Source of the DNA: a virus | IMG/VR virus record: IMGVR_UViG_3300022200_000136 | Location: 1 to 39,442 of that record | Length of the DNA stretch: 39,442 nt | Strand: one strand, 5' to 3' | Shown here: piece by piece, positions 23,447-34,100 of the stretch | How positions within the stretch are numbered: the stretch's first letter is position 1 | Layout of the letters: each line of letters starts with the position of its first letter | The notes under the pieces: generated by a model | What the model was told of the DNA's origin: nothing | Database searches by the model: none | Seen by the model: the letters and a program-made list of their open reading frames with translations, nothing else | Made by a program: the position numbers and the translations under genes

Positions 23447-26400
23447 TATTTACTTCCCTTTATTCTGTTCGACATTTTCCTAATTCTGTCCAAAGTCCAT
23501 TTATTTGTTCTTCCGAACTTAGGAGCAAATGTTGACATGTTATAGCTAGTTGATAATGACTGTGCAGATAGATTAACTGTCATATCAGAAACTAAAGGTC
23601 CATTCTCTACTAGAGACTGTGCTAGTGATGTAATTTGAGGTAGTCCCGGAATTTCAACGCTGCCACCTTCAGTAAATATGTAATTAAAACCATCAACTGT
23701 GTTTGCAATTAAGTTACCAGCGGCGTTAAGTCCTGTGTAACCAGACGCAATGTCTATACTTCCGCCATTAAGTGAGAACGATGTTGGAATGATAAAGTTT
23801 TCAGGAACAAGATCGGTTTGTTGAACGTATTCAATTTTTGCACCATATCTAGCCGTTATGTCAGTAACCCAAGGCCCATAAACATACCTGTTTGATTGTT
23901 GTGGAATTCCAACAGACCTTGGAGGAATAGCCATTGGATAAAAAGCACTCTTTTGTTCGCTTGCTCCTGCCGCCTCTTGATTCACCGTTGCATTGGTGCA
24001 TGACGCCCCAACGAAGGCAAGAAGTTGAGAAAGTGTAGGAGCCGCATCTTCTGGATAAGAGGCATTGTTCATAAATACCGGCTTAATTTTAATCAAGGCG
24101 AACGGAATCATTCCGGTTCCATTGTCCAAAATACCGGCAACATTTTTCAAGTAACTAATTGCCCCAATTGCTTCATTGGTTAGGTTGATCAGTGTTTTTC
24201 TTGTTATCTGAGTTGTGATCGTGTTATCACTTGATAGAGTAAAGAAATACTCAGTTGAGTTTCGCGGATGATAGTTTTCAAAATAAGCCGTAGGAATTAA
24301 CATGTAATCTTTTGTTAGTTCCGGCTGTACTGAAATCGTATCATTGGTTTCCGTAACGCTATGCATATAAACTTCATTGTAGTTATAGTTCCTGAAATCA
24401 AAGTAATTCTTTGTTCCGTTTAGATCTATAATGTAACTTCCAAGCGAACCGTACTCTTTATCCACAAACTCATAGCTAGTAAATCCGTGATCAAAGTTTG
24501 CGTATGGTTTTAGTCTGCCGTTGTTTACGAAGATATCGCTCTGAGGGGCTTCATATGCCCCGTAGTTGATCGGATCTAAATATCCGTCGTCTGAGATGTC
24601 CCAAGACTTGATGAAGCTATTAAGCGGTGCCTCGTCGTCCTGATCGGCCCTCACGGTATAAACTGGCATCTTAATAACAAAACTCTGTCCATAATGTTCA
24701 TCGCCAATGGATTTAATTTTCTCCCATATCGCTCTAAGCGTATTTTTAATTTTCGCTTCTAGCCCAAGAGATAAAAAGCCACTAATACTTCTTCCGCACA
24801 AAACGTTTGGTCCAGAAGCAACTGATCCAGATGATGTATTGTATGCGTAGACCGCACTAATGCTTCCATAAAGCAATGCACGACCATACTCCGTTAAGTT
24901 TCCGTTCGATTTGTAAATCGGGTTAAAAAGACTAGTATAAGCGTCACTATAATAATCAGATATTGCATTTAGTTTTCCAGCCTTCATTGTTTCTACATAA
25001 GCTATCCACGCTTCATAAGAATTCATAGCGGCTCTTAATTCCATGACGCTACATAGATAAACCCCGTCATAAACGGCACCATTGTGTCCAAGCGTTTCAT
25101 CAGCACCCATAGTCACGGAATCAAGAAAGTCTGAAAGGTCAATAGCAATTATGTCTAGGTGGGACAGAAGAACGTGTCCATCTAGGTAGGGTGTGATTAC
25201 CGGAATGTGTCGCGTCTCATTACCTATACTTTTCTTGAGAGTTCCCCAATAACACATAATATTTGATGCGTTGTCTACAATATTGGATGGTGTTGCCGTA
25301 CATGTTGTTCCGGCTATTTCTGGATCTGGATGCTCTGCAAGCAGTTTGGTTCTTGATGTAAAGTTGATTCTTGACTGGTATCCGCCAACAACATACTTTG
25401 CAAGTACGGCACCTTCATTCAAACTTACATTTAGGTTTGTGTTAATGTAGTTCGTTCCGGTTCCGGCAATAATGCTCTCTACTGGGAAATAGCCACCAAA
25501 AGGCGATGAAGCTACTGGTGGACCGTCTGGATGTACAAGTCCAGTCATACCAACATCAAGAGGAAGATCTCCAAGCTGACCGCTTGCACCTAACTTATCT
25601 GACGCTTCATTAACTATAACGCCAGATGATAACGGAAACTTCAATGAAGAGTAAACGTTTCTATTCTGTGTTATGATTTTGATTTGACCGCCATAAACCG
25701 TGTTATTGTGAGTTAATGTTGGGGTCTGTGTAGATTCATGCCCGGTGGTAAATGCCGGATCTCCAGAGCCAACTGGCTTTAGAAGATCGACATAGTATAC
25801 ATGGTTGGCTTGAGAGCAAAGATCATCAACTATTTCTAATAGGGTTCCAGATTTTATACGGTAATCACTTGGAATATATGATACAATTTGTGATAAAAAG
25901 TCATTAATATCGAAGTTATAAGCATAAGCGTTTTGATTTGAATAAGCATCGGACCCGTATATGATATTGCTGCCAAGTTGTGGAGTAAGGGATGTATTGC
26001 CGTTTGTAAGCTGATCGACCGCATAAGCTAGGAAATCAACCCTCATACCTTCTTCATTTACTGCCGACCTTCCAAAACCAGCCCCTGTTAATCCATACGT
26101 ATCGTTTTCATAAACAGCGTATGCATTTAGCACGTTAAAAATGCTTCCCGGATTTATGTTTGCGTGATTTGATCCAAAGTCTAAACACGCGGCTTGGTTT
26201 GGAGAGGTTGCTTCTAACGCACCACCATATCCAGCATATCCATCAGTAACAACATAACATGAATCAAGTAAAACCGTTGGTGATTGTAATGTTGCTGAAT
26301 ACGATTTTGATGACGATGAAACAGATCTTTGAACGTTTTTTAAAACCCCATAGAATCTAAATACAGGACTTCCACCAGTAGTTGATATTTCAAAATATTG

Positions 26401-26595
26401 AGGGGAACCAACTACGAAGTTATCAAGATATTGACCTTCTTCCGGGTCTTGTATTATGTTTATATTACACTCACCGCCCTGACCATCCCAGCTTGAGTTA
26501 CACGAAAAATCAACAACAGTTAGACCAAGGAACGTCTGTGTTCCAAGTTCTTCCGTTGCTATTCCGCTATTGCTACCAAATGGCTGTATACTCAT
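23446..26595 (-). CDS. large tail/baseplate structural protein, 1049 aa
   Basis: A 1049-aa protein with long beta-rich stretches and many Tyr/Asn/Ser residues, typical of tail hub or tip proteins. The first 130 residues (GLTVVDFSC, FRFYGVLKNVQRSVS, YSATLQSPTVLLDSCYV) resemble the N-terminal hub domain of phage baseplate/tip proteins that follow the tape measure gene. The middle is helical in places (AIWEKIKSIGDEHYG), and the C-terminus carries a basic patch (LDRIRKMSNRIKGSK). No enzymatic motif is clear. Order in the operon (tape measure, 514-aa protein, this one) supports a tail-tip role. It overlaps both neighbours by one base. Confidence 0.6.
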   Translation of the reverse strand: MSIQPFGSNSGIATEELGTQTFLGLTVVDFSCNSSWDGQGGECNINIIQDPEEGQYLDNFVVGSPQYFEISTTGGSPVFRFYGVLKNVQRSVSSSSKSYSATLQSPTVLLDSCYVVTDGYAGYGGALEATSPNQAACLDFGSNHANINPGSIFNVLNAYAVYENDTYGLTGAGFGRSAVNEEGMRVDFLAYAVDQLTNGNTSLTPQLGSNIIYGSDAYSNQNAYAYNFDINDFLSQIVSYIPSDYRIKSGTLLEIVDDLCSQANHVYYVDLLKPVGSGDPAFTTGHESTQTPTLTHNNTVYGGQIKIITQNRNVYSSLKFPLSSGVIVNEASDKLGASGQLGDLPLDVGMTGLVHPDGPPVASSPFGGYFPVESIIAGTGTNYINTNLNVSLNEGAVLAKYVVGGYQSRINFTSRTKLLAEHPDPEIAGTTCTATPSNIVDNASNIMCYWGTLKKSIGNETRHIPVITPYLDGHVLLSHLDIIAIDLSDFLDSVTMGADETLGHNGAVYDGVYLCSVMELRAAMNSYEAWIAYVETMKAGKLNAISDYYSDAYTSLFNPIYKSNGNLTEYGRALLYGSISAVYAYNTSSGSVASGPNVLCGRSISGFLSLGLEAKIKNTLRAIWEKIKSIGDEHYGQSFVIKMPVYTVRADQDDEAPLNSFIKSWDISDDGYLDPINYGAYEAPQSDIFVNNGRLKPYANFDHGFTSYEFVDKEYGSLGSYIIDLNGTKNYFDFRNYNYNEVYMHSVTETNDTISVQPELTKDYMLIPTAYFENYHPRNSTEYFFTLSSDNTITTQITRKTLINLTNEAIGAISYLKNVAGILDNGTGMIPFALIKIKPVFMNNASYPEDAAPTLSQLLAFVGASCTNATVNQEAAGASEQKSAFYPMAIPPRSVGIPQQSNRYVYGPWVTDITARYGAKIEYVQQTDLVPENFIIPTSFSLNGGSIDIASGYTGLNAAGNLIANTVDGFNYIFTEGGSVEIPGLPQITSLAQSLVENGPLVSDMTVNLSAQSLSTSYNMSTFAPKFGRTNKWTLDRIRKMSNRIKGSK

Positions 26596-28139
26596 TAAGC
26601 TCTCCTGTCAAATCCAGTACCCGCATTACTTCCCGGCCCCTTAAATGTCCACTCAATTGAATATGAGTAACTTCCAGTTCTAGGACTCCAATTTTCTTGC
26701 GGCGGTCCATAATATGTATACTCCCCTGTTGGAGCGTATGTTACAAAAATTCCTGAAAGATCAGCATCACTTGGTCTGTATGGAGATCCTGTTGATGGGT
26801 CCATATCCATAACGGCATTAATTGATAAAGCTCGCTTATATTCAGATCGTGAATTAACATACTGAATAACTGGCTGACTTCTACCAATTACCGGAACAAC
26901 GTTTATAATTTGACCGGGATAGGTATCATTAATTTGAATATCTTCAGTCAGTGAGTTTGTTAAGGTGTTGCTTGGCCTGTTATCATAAGAGTAATTGTAT
27001 GTAATAACACCGGCTTCAAGGTTCCTTCCAACACTACTACTTAGTGCCGTAGCATTAATAGAAGTACCAGATGGTGCGTAATCACTAACTCTATTATAAA
27101 TCAAACCCTCAACAACATCCCAGTAACCAGAGGCATTAACCCATTTGTTTACAGTGCTGCTTGTTGGACTATTCGTATTGAACCCGTTAATTGATCCATT
27201 GATCGAAACCCTTGTAAACGGACTCAAATCTTTTTCAACTGATATTTCAACGGTTTCTACTGCGGCTTGACCGGATTTAAATACGGTAAACTCTTCTTCA
27301 ATCCCGTAGCTTCCGGTCCACTTGTTTATGTTTTCAGTAACCTTGCGACCGTTAACTCCAAAGCCCTGATCAAGAAAAGTAGAAATCCCTAGATAAGACG
27401 GCAAATCAGTATTCGTCGTAAGCCCGATACCTATTACGTTATGAACATATCCACTGGCCTGTTCTACCGGCGTTAAGCCACTTGCAAAACCCCCATCAGA
27501 CTGAAATGCTCTCTGACCAACTGCCGATACACTATGAGAAATCGTGTACAGTTTGTTTTGCTCGTAAATGTTACCGGACGAGACCCCATAGCTATCATTT
27601 TCATTTATTGTCCAAGACTCATCGGCTTCTGATACGTAATACTGAAAATTGTCTTCTGACATATGATCCGGGAAAAGACCACTGTTTGCGGCTTCCGCAA
27701 AGTTTCTACAGCTTAATGTAATATTGTATCCGCAGCCAGTCGTCCATCTACTCTTGTCGTCAAATGATATACTTTCAATATCACAGTAGGCTTTTATGCC
27801 GCGAGAATCATCAAAACCAATAATCTCAAGATATGTTACGTTTTGATTACCGCTCGTTAATATGTTTCTCAGATACTCTTGTTTCTTCATTACCGTCTGC
27901 AACCAACCCGAAGGCTCAGAAGATAGCGAGGGTTCATCATCCGGCGAATACGTAGTGTAATAGCCGCTCTCGGAAAACCCTTCAGGTTCTGGATTTCCCT
28001 TCAGCGTCAATAGATCACCGGCCAAAGTAATACTATAATTAGCTCCAATAACACCGCTTGCAGGTGTAGTAACAAATGTTTTACCCATCGTTACAAGCGG
28101 TGCGGGAGTTATTGCGTTATTGTTTATTTTAACTGGCAT
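26595..28139 (-). CDS. tail structural protein downstream of tape measure, 514 aa
   Basis: A beta-rich 514-aa protein with repeated Ser/Gly/Thr/Asn-rich strands (NYSITLAGDLLTL, YLEIIGFDD, GYNITLSCRNF). The region after residue 110 (IESISFDDKSRWTTGCGY) looks like a domain of distal-tail or baseplate type. It directly follows the tape measure gene, the usual slot for a distal tail or baseplate component. No catalytic residues or membrane segments are seen. AGGAG stands upstream of the next gene's start at its end, and its own start has GGTGGA. Confidence 0.6.
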   Translation of the reverse strand: MPVKINNNAITPAPLVTMGKTFVTTPASGVIGANYSITLAGDLLTLKGNPEPEGFSESGYYTTYSPDDEPSLSSEPSGWLQTVMKKQEYLRNILTSGNQNVTYLEIIGFDDSRGIKAYCDIESISFDDKSRWTTGCGYNITLSCRNFAEAANSGLFPDHMSEDNFQYYVSEADESWTINENDSYGVSSGNIYEQNKLYTISHSVSAVGQRAFQSDGGFASGLTPVEQASGYVHNVIGIGLTTNTDLPSYLGISTFLDQGFGVNGRKVTENINKWTGSYGIEEEFTVFKSGQAAVETVEISVEKDLSPFTRVSINGSINGFNTNSPTSSTVNKWVNASGYWDVVEGLIYNRVSDYAPSGTSINATALSSSVGRNLEAGVITYNYSYDNRPSNTLTNSLTEDIQINDTYPGQIINVVPVIGRSQPVIQYVNSRSEYKRALSINAVMDMDPSTGSPYRPSDADLSGIFVTYAPTGEYTYYGPPQENWSPRTGSYSYSIEWTFKGPGSNAGTGFDRRA

Positions 28140-31100
28140 TAAAATCCACCCTTCTGAATCTGAGTAACCTTCTTCGCCAAGTCAGGCATCATACTCTGAA
28201 TCATTTCAGTAAATATTTTCTGCATTTCTGGCTGTAATGAATTCATAAAATCGGCACCAACAACACTCATAGTGACCTGAACCGGAGCAATGCTCATAGT
28301 AAAATCTCTTGGAAGTTCCGACAGTCTATCAATTGATCTATTAAATGAAGATACAAATTTGTCAAAACCGCTCATGTCAAAACCGCTTTGTCCTGACGAT
28401 ATGGAACCACCAGACTGTCTATAAACTGAACCACCCTTATTAAAGTATGGAGACCTTGATTTTCTTCCAACCTGCTCTCTTTGATTCATATTAAGTGCAG
28501 AATATCTTGAGAAAACTTTTCTAGTTATAGTATCTGGGTCTAAGACTGAATCTTTTGCTCTTTTTTGAACATTCTGTCTCGCTCTATATCTTTGCATCAT
28601 TGGTATACCTTCATAATTTGTCGGCATAGCGTCTTCAGCAGATGACCTAAATATCGCCCTCTGTCCATTCCTAGAAACAAACCTTCCTCCAAGTCTTTTT
28701 TGAAGTGCGGCTTCTTCTCGGTCTTTTTTAATTTTTTCTTGAATAGTTCTCGGATCATATGATGGAAATTGGTTTTGGTTTGCTTGACGTTGACCAAGTT
28801 CGCTACTTGGACCAAAATTACCGGAACCACTTCTTCTGTTTTGTAGTATTCTTTGTCTTGCTGAAACTCTTCTAGGCCGCTGGACATTGCCAGTTCTTGA
28901 TAGTGTTTGCTGTCTATCTCTGATTAGTGATAGTCTTGTTAGTCTTTGAATCATTGCCGCTCTAGCACGAGGAGAAACCCTTCTATTACCAAGTGACAGT
29001 TTTAGACTTTCTATCATATCATCTACAGAGCCACCAGAAGCCGCATAGATAGAACCGCTATTCATTGCGTAAAGATTATCAACACCTATTCTATCAACAG
29101 CTTCTTTTCTCATAACAAACTCGCCGGGACTAAGCATTGCTGGAACTGTATCGGTTCCGCGTGGCTTAAACATAGTTCCGGGAGCATTTATTAAGTCTCC
29201 ACTATCAGCATAAACAACGCCACCTGACGCTCTATACTGTGCGGCTGTTTGATTAACCAATGAATTTTTAATAGCAATCAACTCATTAAGCTGAGCCTGT
29301 TCTATTGGAACGCTTGCCTTGATAAGTTCATCAACTTTGTCTGGTGCAAAACCCGAAAGCAATAATGCCCTTTTTGTTTCTTGATCAATAATGTCTTGAC
29401 CAGTCAAACCGCCAACAATATTGGTCTCAGAAAACCTTTTCAAGAAAGAGAAAACATTACTACGTAGCTCTTCCGATAGATCCTGAGCACTTCCACCCCT
29501 TGCTAGATAATTAACGCCTTGGAAGGTTTGTGCCGTCTGCTGTCTTTGCTGTGCCCCACCAAAAGTAAGTTCTTCGGCAAACTGCTTTCTGGTCAGTATT
29601 TCTTGCTGCTTTTTCTGTGCAGCACCTAGCAATGATGACGTGTTTGTTAGCTCGTCAAATGCCTTACGTAGAATATTAGCTCTACCAGCAAGTTCATCGC
29701 TTTTAATAGCATCTGCCGGATCAATACTTGTTTCAAGATTTTTAAGCTGTGCAGTTATCGATATTAATTCATCTTTTAATTTTTTTGATCCTTCGGTAAT
29801 TGAAAGCCCACCAATATTAACACCGCCAGCTTGACTAAATACATTAGCATTCTGTTTTTGTTGTGCCGCAATATCTTCAAAAGACTGCGGAACTATTGAC
29901 AGTGAATTTGTGATATTTTGGAACTCAGTAAGTAATGCCGATTTTTGTGATGCTAAGTCAAGAACGAATTTTTGATATTGTGTAACTATTCTTCTTTCAG
30001 CCTGAGATCTTTCTTCCGCACTTTTTCTTATTTCTTCTATCGGTGTTAATAATTTAGAGCTTTCCTCTTTTAGATCTGCATTAACAGTTGAAATGAGTTT
30101 GGTAAAATCAATTAAGCTATTAACTCCTTCTTTTTCTGCGTCTTCAAGTAGTTTCTGACCCTTGCTTTCTGCCCCAATGCTTCTGTACGCATCCAAAACG
30201 GTTTTTTCTATAGCACTACGATCAACTAAACCGTCTTTAACTATATCTCTTCCGGTATCTTCAATGCTTTTTAAAAACGTCTTGTTTGCTTTGTCTAATT
30301 CTTTAGCTTTATTTATCTGCTCCTGAACTACCGGGCCATACTTATCCCCAATTAACTTCAATGTTTCTTGTACTTTAGCGGTATTTAATTGGGTTGGGTC
30401 AGAAACAGATGTTCCAAGACCGGTTCTATTTCCAGAAAAATTACCTGACAGGGCATCAGCAATAGAGGCTCTTTTATTTGCCAAATCTGTTGACGCACTA
30501 ATAGCATCGGTATTTGCAAGCAATGTTTGATTAAACGTTCTTTGAACGGCTATTCCTTTAAGGAATTCCGCAGCCTGTTCTCGAAGAACACCCTTTTGAA
30601 TCTCAGCAGATTGTAATAATGACTGTCTGAACTGATTGTCTGTATTAACAACGTCGTCAAAGCCTGTAACTACACTCGACAATTTGCCTGCTAGTAGGTC
30701 ATATGCCGCTTGCAGTTCAGTATTTGGTGCAAGACCTTTTTGAGCGGCCTCATTCAATTGATCATTTAAATTATCGTAAGTTTCTAGAAGATTTTTTCTA
30801 AGTAGCTCTGACTCTTGATTTGATCCACCAAGACTTGCTTGTTTGCTATTTTTAGCAAAATTCAAAAGACTCTTGCCTTGCTTTGCATAAACTGCCGCAA
30901 TCTCCAAAGATGATTTTCTAGTTTTTTTCAGCGTGTTTACTTGGGCCGAATACTGTTCGGTCATCTTGTTTAAATTATTAACATTAGCTTGAGAAGCCGC
31001 AGCTTCTGCTGCAACTCTTTTTTCTTCTTCAGAATTTGAAATTCCAAGCAGATCAGTAACTTTAGTCAAAACTCCCGTAAAACCAATAATCCCGCCAATA

Positions 31101-34100
31101 ACACCACCAACAGCAATTCCAAGAGGTCCAAATATAGAAAGGGCAGCGGCACCAGCAATAGCACCCTGCTTTCCAGCCGACGCTTTTTGTTCGTTAGAAA
31201 CTTTTTGTATAGTTTGATTATATGCTTCTGAGGCATTACCAGCACCTATAGCCTGCTGAGCAAATTCGTCAGCAGACTTAGCCGCTGCCTCAAAATTTGA
31301 AGCAAGTAACGTCGCACCTAAAGCTACAGCACCACCAGCTATGGCATTCTTATTATCTTTTACAAAATCTCGTGCTTTGTCAAGTAGTCTGCCTCCGCGA
31401 CCACCACCCGCCTGTGCCTCCAAAGCTTCTATCGCTGCTTTTTCAGCCTCTATTTTTTCTTCCGTTGTCTTTATGGATTCTTTTATTACATCATACTGTT
31501 GCACATTTGCTTCTCTGCCCTTTTTCATACTTTCATGAAAGGCGACAACGGCATTTTTTGTTGCTAGTAAACTTCCAGAATAACTCTCCTTAATTTTATT
31601 AAGTGCGGATAATTCTTCTGTTTGACCCTTATAAGCCTCAGTTACTTTGTTAATTTGTGCTTGTAGTTTTGCATCTTCAGCATAACCGGCAAATTTCCCG
31701 GATGGTTTTGGTTTGGAACCACTGTTTTCAGCAATCGTCAGATCTCCAGCTTTTTCCGCAGCTCCTACGGCCCCAAAATATTTCTTATCCCTCCCCGTTC
31801 CTTTCGTTCCCCCTATTTGACCTACAGACCTAACAAGCTCACTTTCTAGATTTACTAGTTCGTCTGCAAATCCATTCAAACCCTTTTTAGCCTCTTCTAT
31901 TGACTCGTTTAATGCTTTGTTTTTTTCTGCCTCTTCCTCTTTTTTCGCTTTTAGGGTTTCTGCAACTCCTGTTAACTTCTGGAATAGTGGAACAAGTAAT
32001 GCGAATTCAAAATATAGAGTTGATATATCTCCAATTCCAGACAATACTCCACCGCCTTCAGCAAACTTCTGAACTCCAACAGCACCGCCCTTGGCATAAC
32101 CAACAACGCCTTGCTTATTCATCTTATTTAGATTAGAGTAGCCAATTTTCTTAGCGGCTTTTTTATTGATTACATACTCGCCGGGCGTAAGCATAGCGGG
32201 AACGGTATCAGAACCTTCAACGTCTCCACCGCCAGCAAACTTTTGTGCATCAAGATATAGGCTTAGAGGTCTTTTCTGTGCCTTTATATGATCGGTCTTT
32301 GGCGTGAAAGATCTTCTTAATCCGCCAAATCTTTGATTCAATGTCTTTGTAAGTATTGTCTTATAAGCAGCACCCTTTAATTCCGGTGTGAATTTCTTAT
32401 CACTCTTTGCCTCACCGTTTGGAAAATCAAGGAATTCATTATTTCTGTTAAGTTTTAGTCCATACTTTCTCGCCACAATTTTCTCAAAAAGAAAACCGCG
32501 TTCATTCTCAGAAAGATTTTGATTCTTATATTTTTCAACCAAGCTCAATAATGACTGATTTTTGCTTCTGATTTTATTTACATCAACCGGAATAACATTA
32601 TAATCAAGAGAAAGTCCATCTTTAGATTGCCAGTTAGGAGTTGATCTTATATTTTTAATAAGTGTCTTTACGCCTTGTGATGACGTTTTTCTTAAATCGG
32701 AAGTTAATATCTCTCCACCAGCAGCTTTAAATACGAAGTCATCCTTTTTTAACTTACCGGTTTTTATGGCGGTTAAAATTTTGTTTCCAATAGAGTTAGT
32801 AGCACCAGTCAATGAGTCCGTTCCAAACGTTCTTTTGGCCTCAAGATATCTACCCTGAATATCGGTTCCGAACAACTGTGCCAGTCTTCCACTTGTTTCC
32901 TTATCCGGTGAAGAAAAGTCAAATGTCGCACCCTTTTCATTTAACTTTGCTCCAGTTGCGGTTGATATTAGTGCCTCAAATAAGAAACCCTCAATACTGT
33001 CAGTATCAATTGTTCTGATGGACTGACGTGCCTTTTTAGCGGCTTCTTTTTCGTCAAAATCGATAAGAGGGGCAATATCAAGCTGGGCCATAATGGATTC
33101 AGCAGAGAAGGCCATAGACTCTTCTAGCGAATTCTTAATTGAGTCAGTCATGATTTTGTTTGCTCTAGTATCTAATAAGTTAGCCTTGATATTAGCTTTA
33201 ACTTGACCTACTGAGTCAAATGCCGTAGAACCAAAGCTTTCTCCTTTATTTCTAACTATTTTTTTCGTTATTTCCTCGCTTCTGTCTTCTCCACGCTGCA
33301 TGAATAGACCGGTAACAATGCCGTCTTGTAGATAGGCTGTTTGAAGTGCGTTTTTATCATCAGACGATGGACTTGATTTATTAAAATCGTTTATTAACTC
33401 TTGTTTTTTTTCTGTATCAAGTGCGTTAAATGATTTCTCAATACTGCCTGCTGGCTCGACTGCTCCAGAATTTTTTATAAAGTCTTTAAACTCGCGAGTT
33501 GGTCTACCAGATGCACTTAAAGCACCGTAAAAAGCTCTTTCGCCAGAAACCGGTCCTCCACCCGCATATCCGTTCTGGTTCATTGCTGCCAGTGTTTCTG
33601 GGCCGATCTTATTAACGCTACTCTTACGAATAACAAACTCACCCGGAGTTAACATCGCTGGAACGGTATCTCTATTGCCTACTCCCGGAACGTATCCTCC
33701 ACGGGCAAACGCCTGAATCATTCCGCCATTGTGCTTGCCAGTAACTGTGCTAACTCCCTTGAAAGCACCGCCCAAGAATTTACCAAGCTTGAAACCGCCA
33801 ACAACTGCAAGAATTGGCAATAAAGGAGCGAAGCTATCAACTAGCTTGTTAATGCCTTCAGCAAACTGAATTGCGGCATCAGCACCTTTAAGGAAAATGT
33901 CGGCAAGAAGCTTAAAGCCCTGAGTGTTTGTGAACTCCGTAATAACGGCCTTGAATCTTATTTCAAGTTCTCTTAGTTTAAACGCTAGGGTTTCTTTTGC
34001 CTTAATTACGTCGGCGTCTGACTCTACAACTCCTTTGTTTGCAATATCAAGGGCTTCCTGTGCGTTCTTGAAGTTTGTAATCAACGGAATAACACGGGAG

